NCBI RefSeq assembly: GCF_038051925.1
Contig: NZ_CP150634.1
Location: 2,860,300-2,924,299, forward strand
DNA from: Methylotuvimicrobium sp. KM2
Lineage (GTDB): Bacteria > Pseudomonadota > Gammaproteobacteria > Methylococcales > Methylomonadaceae
Direction of reading: 5' to 3'
Length of the DNA: 64,000 nucleotides
In this document: positions 13,377 through 20,401 of the stretch, one piece after another
How positions within the stretch are numbered: the stretch's first letter is position 1
Layout of the letters: every line of letters begins with the position of its first letter
Position numbers and translations under genes: made by a program
Notes under the pieces: model-generated
Told to the model about the DNA's origin: nothing
What the model saw: only the letters and a program-made list of their open reading frames with translations
Database searches by the model: none

Positions 13377-13628
13377 ATGGACATTTCACCAACAAACAGC
13401 GCATTGAACCTCATCAACGGCGCACAAAACAAATCAGCCGAAGCGGCACACAAAATTGCCACATTATCGATAAAAAACGATGAAGTAGGCAGCTCTGAGT
13501 TTGAGCCTCGAGATATTATTAAACCGGTACTCAGCTTAAAAGAAGCGGAATTTGAAACATCCGCGGCCGTCAAAATCCTCGAAACCGAGAAAAAAACGAT
13601 AGGAAGTCTATTAGACATCAAGGCTTAA
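13377..13628 (+). CDS. Small unknown protein with flagellar rod/hook-like ends
   Basis: I do not recognise a named family. The 83-residue product begins MDISPTNSALNLINGAQNKS and ends FETSAAVKILETEKKTIGSLLDIKA. By eye, the ends resemble the N- and C-terminal heptad segments shared by flagellar rod and hook proteins (an N-terminal LNGLNAAQ-like stretch and a C-terminal KVIKTADEMLGTLLD-like stretch), with the central domain missing. The ATG at 13377 has an AAGGG seven bases upstream; a TTG at 13371 is the alternative. It stands alone, followed by two GGCTAAAAGCC mini-hairpins. No signal peptide or membrane helix. Confidence 0.6.
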   Translation: MDISPTNSALNLINGAQNKSAEAAHKIATLSIKNDEVGSSEFEPRDIIKPVLSLKEAEFETSAAVKILETEKKTIGSLLDIKA

Positions 13629-13649
13629 GCCCGACTTGAGAGCAAGAAA

Positions 13650-13675
13650 CGGCTAAAAGCCGAGGGCTAAAAGCC
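13650..13675. repeat. Two tandem GGCTAAAAGCC mini-hairpins
   Basis: Two copies of GGCTAAAAGCCGAG follow each other directly after the small gene at 13377. Each can fold into a four to five base stem. No T-run follows, so I do not call it a terminator. Confidence 0.4.
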
Positions 13676-13844
13676 GAGAGAGTAAAGCTTAGTATGCATC
13701 CTTGGTCCGTCCGCATTGCTGGACTTATGACGCACCATTTTTCCGACAACGCCCGATTTTCCACACATCCCTCACCCTGCACATTCACTGCTAACTGCTA
13801 ACTGCCAACAATTTACCCCAAACCATCAACCGGAAACAAGGCAG

Positions 13845-14726
13845 TTAACAATCCACCCGAACTTCAAAACCAAGCGATCTGATCTCGCCCGCAAAATCTC
13901 GCATGACTTCCGGCGACAACGGCTTCATTTTAGCCGATTCCGGCTGCATCGACGGGCGCGCAATGGTATAAAGCATAATTTTACCAACCGCCACACTATC
14001 ATTCTTGATTCTTTTTAAAAATTGCAAATACGCGTTTTTTTCCACGTCGGTCAATCCCTGCCCGGAATAATCGACTAAACAAGTTTGAATTTTAGTCTGA
14101 CAGATTGCAGCCGAAATCTTTAGATTTCTTAATGCCGACGCCATCGTTTGCGCTGTATTATTAATAAAATTCCGCCCCGCATCAGTCGCGCTATCAAACT
14201 TAAACCAAACCTCCCCCCCATAGCGATGCAATGACCGGAGCCCGGACTGAACCTTCAACTGATGCATTAAACTGCCGTTACTAATCAAAACAAAACCGCT
14301 GTTCGGCAACACACCCATTTCAGTAGCAATGCTGCCGATCAAATCGACTGCTTTATCGAAATCCTTAGCGCTAGTCGGCTCGCCGTTTCCCGAAATCGCA
14401 ATATCCTTGATCGATCTATATTGGGGTTCGACTTGAAACCGATCAAAAAAATCGCCCTGCAAAACATCACTCAGAAACCGCCTCAATTCTTTTTCCAATA
14501 ATGAAAAATCGAGCAGTGGCGCTGCACCCAACGTTAAATCGGGTACTTGACAATAAATACATCGCCAGTTGCAAGCATTGTTGATATTAAAATTCACACC
14601 GATCGACAAGCCTCCGGAACGTCTTGAGAGAACGGGATAAATATAAGTTAATCCGGCTGAACCCCTACTATGATCGGTTATTGTTAATCGTGTTGAATTT
14701 GTCACAGCCTTAAGAATGAGAGTCAA
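13845..14726 (-). CDS. Radical SAM protein of unknown substrate
   Basis: A 293-residue radical SAM enzyme. The cluster-binding motif is CNWRCIYC near residue 53 (CxxxCxxC), followed by GNGEPT near 115, the GGE-like SAM-contact strand. The arrangement GVNFNINNACNWRC and the later SNGSL strand resemble the COG0731 group, which includes wyosine-type tRNA enzymes, but I cannot assign a substrate. It is divergent from the Fae homologue with only 59 bases between starts, so the two may share regulation. I see no extra cysteine-rich SPASM tail. Confidence 0.8.
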   Translation of the reverse strand: MTLILKAVTNSTRLTITDHSRGSAGLTYIYPVLSRRSGGLSIGVNFNINNACNWRCIYCQVPDLTLGAAPLLDFSLLEKELRRFLSDVLQGDFFDRFQVEPQYRSIKDIAISGNGEPTSAKDFDKAVDLIGSIATEMGVLPNSGFVLISNGSLMHQLKVQSGLRSLHRYGGEVWFKFDSATDAGRNFINNTAQTMASALRNLKISAAICQTKIQTCLVDYSGQGLTDVEKNAYLQFLKRIKNDSVAVGKIMLYTIARPSMQPESAKMKPLSPEVMRDFAGEIRSLGFEVRVDC

Positions 14727-14738
14727 ATGTGCTATTCT
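14710..14738 (+). promoter_or_regulatory. Weak candidate promoter for the Fae homologue
   Basis: TTAAGA at 14710 and TATTCT at 14733, 17 bases apart, is the best sigma70-like pair in the intergenic stretch, but the match is poor. A strong AAGGAG at 14774-14779, six bases before the ATG, indicates efficient translation. Confidence 0.25.
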
Positions 14739-14785
14739 AGTCGTTCAAAATCTTTCCCTGTAACATTTTTATTAAGGAGATCATT

Positions 14786-15334
14786 ATGAGCGAAAGAATC
14801 ATCATGCGTACCGGCGAATCACTCGTAGCAGGCGGACCTCCGGGAACTGCAGCCGAACCGGAAATCGTCATCGGCGAACTGGACGGACCGGTCGGTACGG
14901 CCCTCGCCACTCTGACAGGGGACCAAGTCAAAGGTCATAGCCGGGTTTTCGCAATTTTGAACACCGATATTCAAGTCCGCCCTGTCACACTGATGGTTAG
15001 CAAGGTCACTGTTAACAATAGCCGCTACACCAATATATTAATGGGTACCGTTCAAGCCGCTATCGCTAACGGTGTGCTTGATGCAGTTCGCGCGGGCGAT
15101 ATCCCGAAAGAAAAAGCGAACGATTTGGGAATCATCTGTTCGGTATGGCTCAATCCAAGTGTCGCAACCGACGACAACCTCGACCACCAAATCCTGTTCG
15201 ACATTCATCGTAAAGCGATGGCACAAGCCATCCATAAAGCCATGACCAATACGCCGGATATTGATTGGCTACTGGAAAATCAAGACAAAATCACTCACAA
15301 ATATTTCCAGATGGGCCTTGACGGAAAAATTTAA
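14786..15334 (+). CDS. Formaldehyde-activating enzyme (Fae) homologue
   Basis: True Fae condenses formaldehyde with tetrahydromethanopterin in methylotrophs. This 182-residue protein matches the family over its length: GESLVAGG near residue 10, IVIGELDGPVGTAL near 30, RPVTLMVSKVTVNNSRY near 70, and the DAVRAGDIPKEKANDLGIICSVWLNP stretch near 110. By eye the catalytic histidine of Fae (His22 in Methylorubrum extorquens, in VAHIDLIIG) falls on a glutamate here (AAEPEIVIG). It is therefore likely one of the Fae-like paralogues rather than the main enzyme. It lies divergent from a radical SAM gene and has a strong ribosome binding site. Confidence 0.88.
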   Translation: MSERIIMRTGESLVAGGPPGTAAEPEIVIGELDGPVGTALATLTGDQVKGHSRVFAILNTDIQVRPVTLMVSKVTVNNSRYTNILMGTVQAAIANGVLDAVRAGDIPKEKANDLGIICSVWLNPSVATDDNLDHQILFDIHRKAMAQAIHKAMTNTPDIDWLLENQDKITHKYFQMGLDGKI

Positions 15335-15389
15335 ATAGTTCGAGGACTGCCCCCGACAACAGCTGTAAAAACTTGATTTTTAGTTTGTC

Positions 15390-15420
15390 GGTTTCAGTCG
15401 TGATATTCGCGACTGAAACC
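15390..15420. terminator. Hairpin between convergent Fae homologue and response regulator
   Basis: GGTTTCAGTCG and CGACTGAAACC form a perfect 11-base stem with a nine-base loop. It sits between two convergent stops and probably ends both transcripts. An A-run follows on the plus strand and only a weak T-run on either side, so function is likely but not certain. Confidence 0.5.
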
Positions 15421-15433
15421 TCTAAAAAATGAA

Positions 15434-16240
15434 CTAGATTTCCTCTAGCAAACGATAAACCAATTCTTTAATATTTCTCGGCTCGAACGGCTTATCACAA
15501 ATCGCGGAAACTCCGGCCTGCTGAATTTTATTGAGCGTTGCTTGGTTCGACTCGCTGGTGACCATCAGTATCGGAATCGAGCTGTTTTCCATATTGGCTC
15601 GTATCGCCTCGATCAATTCCTGACCATCCATTTCCGGCATATTATAATCCGTTACGATCAAGTCGAAGGCATCCGGCGACTCGGCGAATATCGCCAATGC
15701 TTCCGTCCCGTCGTTTGCCAACGTTACGCACTGTATCCCCATATTGTTGAGCACTTTGGTAATATGCTTTCGTGCCGGCGCACTGTCATCGACCAACAAA
15801 ACCCTAACAGCTTCGATATCATAAGAATCCAATTCCAATTCCTCCGGATCGACAAACTCGACCGAAGCGCGTAATGCCCTTTTCAAATCGGCATGATCGA
15901 ACGGTTTGGGTAAAATTGCCACAACGCCGGCTTGGCGAATCGGCTCCAGCGCCGCTCGACTGGTTTCGCTGGAAATCAGCATGCATTGCATATCCTGAAA
16001 GTCGTCCGATTCCTTAATCCGCGTAAATAACTCGGTCGCCGTGGTATCGGGTAAGTACATACTGCTAATCAGCAAGTCCGGTTGATAATTGCTGATAGCC
16101 TCCAAAGCCTCCTCGCCTGAAGAGACGCCATTGATGTACTTAACACCTTCTTCCTGCAAGTGCTTCACAATTAACTTCAATTGCGGAACGGAAGGCTCAA
16201 CCAGAACAATGGACAAGTCCGAAATAGTCAATTTATGCAT
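15434..16240 (-). CDS. Response regulator with two receiver domains, the first degenerate
   Basis: A 268-residue cytoplasmic protein of two CheY-like domains and no DNA-binding or enzymatic output. The second (residues about 143-265) is complete, with LLVDDS, LIVTDYNMPEMDG carrying the phospho-acceptor Asp, the MVTSES Thr/Ser switch and CDKPF Lys. The first (residues about 8-125) has LLISSMYLPD where the Asp should be, so it probably cannot be phosphorylated, although it retains LPKPF. Such stand-alone regulators act by protein contact. No kinase gene is adjacent; the closest kinases are 10 kb away. Confidence 0.85.
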   Translation of the reverse strand: MHKLTISDLSIVLVEPSVPQLKLIVKHLQEEGVKYINGVSSGEEALEAISNYQPDLLISSMYLPDTTATELFTRIKESDDFQDMQCMLISSETSRAALEPIRQAGVVAILPKPFDHADLKRALRASVEFVDPEELELDSYDIEAVRVLLVDDSAPARKHITKVLNNMGIQCVTLANDGTEALAIFAESPDAFDLIVTDYNMPEMDGQELIEAIRANMENSSIPILMVTSESNQATLNKIQQAGVSAICDKPFEPRNIKELVYRLLEEI

Positions 16241-16447
16241 GATTTAATCGATGGATTAGAAAAGCGAAAACGATCGTACTCAAAAATTAATTCGAACTGA
16301 AAATCCCAATCGCCGGCCATTACTTAAAATCAACGGACCCGAGCTAGGGTGTCGAAATTTACCGATTTCCATGTCGGATAGAATGACTGCTTTATGGATT
16401 TTGAGAAAATAACTAGGACTTTATAGCCTATGATGATGAACAAATTC

Positions 16448-16593
16448 GTAACTCTTCAGTCCCCCGGCAATTATCGTTCCCATGCTCTGCGTGGAAATGC
16501 TTGAGTACCGCTCCAGCGGTACGAGACGCTAGAGCGTCTCGGGCTGCATTCCCACGCAGAGCGTGGGAACGATAGCTGGATGTGAATAATTAC
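16448..16593. mobile_element. 146-bp MITE, IS66-related TIRs, 8-bp duplication
   Basis: The unit starts GTAACTCTTCAGTCCCCC and ends TGTGAATAATTAC, matching the ends of the IS66-family element at 58133. It is flanked by a perfect 8-base duplication, ACAAATTC (16440-16447 and 16594-16601). Inside are nested palindromes CGTTCCCA(T)GCTCTGCG, ACCGCTCCAGCGGT and GACGCTCTAGCGTC. It has no coding capacity and would need a transposase in trans. The gap of 16241-16725 holds nothing else that I can identify. Confidence 0.85.
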
Positions 16594-16725
16594 ACAAATT
16601 CCAAGACAGCTTGAACGCCGCCGGGTGCCCATCGCGCGCCTTTTCAAAAATATTTTGAGTCTAAAAAGCGGGAACACGGCGATTAGCTAAAAGCGGCTTT
16701 TTTCGATAGCCTAGACCCGAGCTCC

Positions 16726-17256
16726 TTAATCGTCCTGCCGATAACTATCAATAAACCCGTCCCGATTCGGCATGACGACAGCCGGCAACGATCGTGCATT
16801 CATTTCGTCATACGGCCCGATAATACGATTGAGATAAAGCAAATAGGCGGTTACCGCATAGACTTGATCATCGGTTAACGCCCCAGGATTCGATAACGGC
16901 ATGGAGCGTCGCGTAAAATCGAAAAGAGTCGTCGCATACGGCCAATAAGTTCCGATCGTTTTATCCGGCGGATCGTCGATCAATGAATGTTCGGCGCCGG
17001 CCAGCTCCTCGGCGCTACCGCCACGCCCTTCCGGGCCATGACAACCGATGCAATGCGCCCGGTAAACGACCTCACCTTCGCGAGCGCTACCTTGCCCTGA
17101 GGGCAAACCCGCCCCATCGGGAAAAACATCTCTATTCCATTGTTTCAACATCGCCGGCGGCGCCTGAATACCCAATCCGGGACCAATCAGTTCTTCGGCG
17201 ACAACCATATTAGCCGAGCCGAGGCTAAAGCATAGCAGACTCTTAAAGATAGACAT
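16726..17256 (-). CDS. Periplasmic cytochrome c, sulfite dehydrogenase subunit-like
   Basis: A 176-residue exported monohaem cytochrome c. After a hydrophobic signal segment (SIFKSLLCFSLGSANMVVA) comes the haem site CIGCH near residue 70 and a likely distal methionine in RRSMPLSNPGAL near 117, with LTDDQVYAVTAYLLYLN typical of class I cytochromes. It is the last gene of a four-gene operon, overlapping the molybdoenzyme gene by 14 bases if ATG 17256 is the start. It is the likely electron acceptor of that enzyme, as in SorAB or SoxCD pairs. The open frame runs back to 17319, but that part lies inside the previous gene. Confidence 0.85.
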   Translation of the reverse strand: MSIFKSLLCFSLGSANMVVAEELIGPGLGIQAPPAMLKQWNRDVFPDGAGLPSGQGSAREGEVVYRAHCIGCHGPEGRGGSAEELAGAEHSLIDDPPDKTIGTYWPYATTLFDFTRRSMPLSNPGALTDDQVYAVTAYLLYLNRIIGPYDEMNARSLPAVVMPNRDGFIDSYRQDD

Positions 17257-18532
17257 GACTAATCTCACCCGCCTCCGTAATAGCCCAACTGACAATAGCA
17301 TTATAATGAAAATAACCATGCCGGCCGCGCTTTGCGATCAGCTCGGAACGTTCCGGCTGAACCGCACCGGTTTCGTCGAACGCCCGACTTTTGAGCACGA
17401 CTCCTTTACCCTTCCATCGCCAAGGAATCCGGAAGCGCGTGAAACACTGCGCCAATATCGGCTCTTGTAACTCGGCCTCGGCCCAACTCTTACCGCCATC
17501 GGCGGATATTTCGACTTTCGCGATTTTACCGCGACCGCTCCACGCCAAACCGCTGATCTGGTACAAACCGTGCCGATCGAGTCGATGCCCGAATGATGGA
17601 TGGGTAATCACCGACTTCGGCTCCATCACGAAGCTAAATTGCCGCGCCTTACCCGAAGGCAACAATTCGGTGTATTTAGCGGTTTCGTTACGAGCCATGA
17701 CCGGTTTAACCGCAAGGTGTAATCGCCTGAGCCATTTAACATTGAGCACCCCTTCCCACCCCGGAACCAACAGCCGTAATGGATAACCGTTCTCGGGCCT
17801 CAGTCGCTCGCCGTTTTGATATAAGGCCAACAAACAATCGTCAAGCGCTTTATCGAGCGGCAGACTGATATTCATCATCGACGCATCGCCCCCTTCGGCG
17901 ATGATCCATTTTGCACGGCCTTTAATGCCGGCCTCCTGAAGGACGACACTCAACGGCACACCGGCCCATTCGCTGCATGAAGCCATGCCATGAAAATAGC
18001 CGACTTGAGTTTGTATCGGCTCGCTCCGCCAACCGGCATTGCTATTGCCGCCGCATTCAATGAAACATAAACGGGATTGCATCGGATATTGCAATAAATC
18101 CGATATCGAAAACGTCAGAGGACGTTTGACTAAACCATGTATCAACAAGCGATGCCGTTCAGGATCGATTGCCGGCACACCGTTGTGATGGCGCTCGAAA
18201 TGTAAGCCGCTTGGCGTAACAATACCCTCGAGTTCGTGCAGCGGTGTCCACGAAACGCCATTACCCGGAGCATCGTCGTTGGTCATAATCCAACGAATCA
18301 CCTTTTTTTCATAGTCGGATGGCAACCCGTAATTAGAAAAAGGCTTACCCGGTTGTTTCGTCCACGATTCACGCTCGAATCCGGCCCTTGCGGTCTGCGA
18401 ACTTACCGCACCCCAAGTCGCGGCGGTAAAAATCAAACCTTGCTTTAAAAACAGGCGTCGATCCAGCAAACCGCCGCCCGCGGCTTCAATTTCGGCACTG
18501 GATTGAACGGTTTTTACCGATTGCTTAGGCAT
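17243..18532 (-). CDS. Sulfite-oxidase-family molybdoenzyme (SoxC/SorA-like)
   Basis: A periplasmic molybdopterin enzyme, probably oxidising sulfite or a sulfane-sulfur substrate. A twin-arginine signal (DRRLFLKQG) lies about 24 residues in. The Mo-coordinating cysteine is in CFIECGGNSNAGW near 185, followed by the sulfite-oxidase fold (GVPLSVVLQEAG, LLVPGWEGVLNVKWLRR) and the C-terminal immunoglobulin-like dimerisation domain (VEISADGGKSW). The length of 429 fits SoxC. ATG 18532 is chosen over an open extension to 18607 because it leaves a normal Tat leader and an eight-base overlap with the preceding gene. It is flanked by transporter and cytochrome genes. Confidence 0.88.
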   Translation of the reverse strand: MPKQSVKTVQSSAEIEAAGGGLLDRRLFLKQGLIFTAATWGAVSSQTARAGFERESWTKQPGKPFSNYGLPSDYEKKVIRWIMTNDDAPGNGVSWTPLHELEGIVTPSGLHFERHHNGVPAIDPERHRLLIHGLVKRPLTFSISDLLQYPMQSRLCFIECGGNSNAGWRSEPIQTQVGYFHGMASCSEWAGVPLSVVLQEAGIKGRAKWIIAEGGDASMMNISLPLDKALDDCLLALYQNGERLRPENGYPLRLLVPGWEGVLNVKWLRRLHLAVKPVMARNETAKYTELLPSGKARQFSFVMEPKSVITHPSFGHRLDRHGLYQISGLAWSGRGKIAKVEISADGGKSWAEAELQEPILAQCFTRFRIPWRWKGKGVVLKSRAFDETGAVQPERSELIAKRGRHGYFHYNAIVSWAITEAGEISHVYL

Positions 18533-18968
18533 CGACCGGCACGGATTTTTTAAAACGTTTCCGGGCCCAAATACCTTGCACGATAAATCCCAAATAAATC
18601 GATGCAACCATCACGAACGCTTCGGGGTTGCCCAACCCCAAGCCCGCAACAGCAGGCCCCGGACAATAACCGCTCATTCCCCAGCCGATACCGAAAATCA
18701 TCGCCCCGAACAAAAGCGGTTTGTCCACGGACTTCTTCCGAGCGACATGAAATTCCTCAGCCCATATCGGTTTCGGACGTTTTAAAATGAAACGAAACGC
18801 AATAACGGAAACGGCCAAAGCTCCCATCATCACGAAGGCCAAACTCGGGTCCCAGCGTCCTGCGACATCGAGAAAACCCAAAACCTTGTTCGGGTCGGTC
18901 ATTTGCGACAACGATAAACCGAACCCGAACAGCGTACCGCTCAATAAAGCTGCTAAACAGTGTTTCAT
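18525..18968 (-). CDS. YeeE/YedE-family half transporter (PmpB-like)
   Basis: A 147-residue membrane protein with four hydrophobic segments, the second half of the YeeE/YedE sulfur-compound transporter fold (DUF6691-type). The signature is GYCPGPAVAGLG near residue 112, with the conserved cysteine, plus LFGFGLSLSQMTDPNKVLGFLD near 12. YeeE proteins import thiosulfate or related sulfur species. It overlaps the other half (18965) by four bases and the molybdoenzyme by eight, so supply and oxidation of the sulfur compound are probably coupled. Confidence 0.87.
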   Translation of the reverse strand: MKHCLAALLSGTLFGFGLSLSQMTDPNKVLGFLDVAGRWDPSLAFVMMGALAVSVIAFRFILKRPKPIWAEEFHVARKKSVDKPLLFGAMIFGIGWGMSGYCPGPAVAGLGLGNPEAFVMVASIYLGFIVQGIWARKRFKKSVPVDA

Positions 18969-19396
18969 ACCCCGACTCCCACAATATGCCTGATACAGTA
19001 AACCGTGACGACACCGCTGATCATGAAAATCAAAGTCGCCGTTATCGAGCGCAACGATCCGTTGGCGATACCGCAAATACCATGACCGCTCGTGCACCCG
19101 CTACCCATGCGAGTACCGAAACCGACTAAAAAACCGCCCACAGCCAACAGCCCATAAGGATAGTCGGAACGCGGCGTGAAAAACCCGGGATTGAACCAAT
19201 TAAACAGTAAAGCGCCTAAGACCAGGCCGATTAAAAAATTGAACCGCCAAAGCCACTCCGGCTTCGAGGAATTGAGTAAACGATGCATGATGCCGCTAAC
19301 CCCGGCCATGCGGCCATTTAGCCATAACAGCAAGGTGGCGGCCAAGCCGATCAATGTTCCGCCGAGAAAAGCCGAGAACGGCGTAAAATTTTCCAC
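18965..19396 (-). CDS. YeeE/YedE-family half transporter (PmpA-like)
   Basis: A 143-residue membrane protein, first half of a YeeE/YedE transporter. The conserved-cysteine motif GSGCTSGHGICG is near residue 94, preceded by GFLVGFGTRM, and GGTLIGLAATLLLWLNGRMAGVSG is near the start. I choose GTG at 19396 because an AGGA lies seven bases upstream and the hydrophobic segment starts immediately after; the open frame to 19504 runs through a repeat. It is the first gene of the four-gene operon. Confidence 0.85.
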   Translation of the reverse strand: MENFTPFSAFLGGTLIGLAATLLLWLNGRMAGVSGIMHRLLNSSKPEWLWRFNFLIGLVLGALLFNWFNPGFFTPRSDYPYGLLAVGGFLVGFGTRMGSGCTSGHGICGIANGSLRSITATLIFMISGVVTVYCIRHIVGVGV

Positions 19397-19455
19397 AAAG
19401 AATTCCTGAATAATTTTGAAATTTAAAAAATAACCCTTATATACCCTTTGCTGGT

Positions 19456-19654
19456 CAAATTTCGGCGTCGGGGTGCCCGTCAAAGGACGCCGTGAACCCA
19501 GCACCTAAATTATCCTGGACAATTAATCCTAGCCAATGAGCTATGGAATTTAAGTGCTGGGTGAATACATCCATGTAGGCTCTATGACAGCATCCATGCT
19601 GCCAAAGCCTTTGCGGAACACCCCGATGCCTCCATACGTTAATGCCGAAATTTG
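19456..19654. repeat. Palindromic repeat (CAAATTTCGGC family), host of a nested palindrome
   Basis: The ends CAAATTTCGGCGTCGGGGTG and CACCCCGATGCC...GCCGAAATTTG pair with each other. The inside shares GTGAATACATCCATGTAGGC with the repeat at 5752. A 67-base palindrome (19496-19562) interrupts this shared sequence, with TGA on both sides. A degenerate copy is at 13035. It lies just upstream of the YeeE operon and might carry or disturb its leader. Confidence 0.55.
19496..19562. repeat. 67-bp nested palindrome, copy 1
   Basis: ACCCAGCACCTAAATT and AATTTAAGTGCTGGGT face each other across a CCTAGCCAATGAGCTATG core. It is nearly the reverse complement of 52543-52609. Both copies interrupt other repeats, and a decayed third copy is at 13081. 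Confidence 0.65.
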
Positions 19655-19813
19655 AAGTGCGATAGGTATATACACACATAGGAAAGTGCATTTTATTGTT
19701 TTTTGAGAAAAGCCTTAAAAGCTACCCGCTAATATTAACGCTCGAGGATTCAGTCAACAAGGCAAAAACATATTGACCAAAGAATCTTTTAACCCAAAGT
19801 GAACAATTGGCAT

Positions 19814-20242
19814 GTAACTATTCAGTCCCCCGGAAATTATCTTTCCCACGCTCCGGCGCTCGCCGTTATACACAAGTATCGGTAAACTTGCTAAACAGAG
19901 TTTGTCGTATAACTGGAAACGGTGCTGTTTGATAAATCTGCGGATATTGAACATCAGTGGCTTCGAAATCGCGACGAAGGCGTCGCTCCCACAAGGGGGC
20001 GGATGCTCTGTGGGAGCGATCCCCAGATCGCGATTTCGAAGTCGGGAACGTTGGGCGACAAAAAATGGTATCGAAGCCTCATTAGCTAAGATTGAAAAAC
20101 AGTAATTTTTGACTTATGTATAACGATGAGCGCTCCGGCGTGGGAACGCCTGAGTACCGCTCCAGCGGTACGAGACGCTAGAGCGTCTCGGTCTTCATTC
20201 CCACGCCGGAGCGTAGGAACGATAGGGGGTGTGAATAATTAC
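19814..20242. mobile_element. 429-bp MITE, IS66-related TIRs, 8-bp duplication
   Basis: Starts GTAACTATTCAGTCCCCC and ends GGGGGTGTGAATAATTAC. The flanks ATTGGCAT (19806-19813) and GTTGGCAT (20243-20250) agree at seven of eight bases. A 270-base core (19860-20130) is nearly identical to 43920-44190, including TCTGCGGATATTGAACATCA and a TCGCGA..TCGCTCCCACAA / TGTGGGAGCGATC hairpin. No open frame is convincing. Together with 43803-44227 it is the long form of the family. Confidence 0.85.
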
Positions 20243-20252
20243 GTTGGCATGT

Positions 20253-20302
20253 GTTGTAGACCGTTCGCGCTGAGCCAAGTCGAAGCATGGACGGTCTACA
20301 AC
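20253..20302. repeat. Perfect 12-bp inverted repeat upstream of the Do-like protease
   Basis: GTTGTAGACCGT at 20253 and ACGGTCTACAAC at 20291 form a 12-base stem with a 26-base loop, about 100 bases before the protease start. It could be a terminator, an operator or another small palindromic repeat; I cannot tell which. The next 100 bases are AT-rich and should hold the promoter. Confidence 0.4.
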
Positions 20303-20401
20303 ACTTTCACCATTTTGGTGAAGCCTCAAATACTCTTTTTAAGTTTAAACTTTTACAAATTTCCTTACGCGCCCTGAGCAACAGACAAGAAGGTTAAATT
20401 T

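Noticed and set aside
16448..16593. Possible CRISPR array from clustered palindromes
   Set aside because: Repeats are not regularly spaced, have no unique spacers, and the unit has transposon ends with a target duplication. No cas gene is in the window.
19670..19685. ATAGGTATATACACA resembling the family B terminus
   Set aside because: Only a short match, no partner inverted repeat and no flanking duplication were found.
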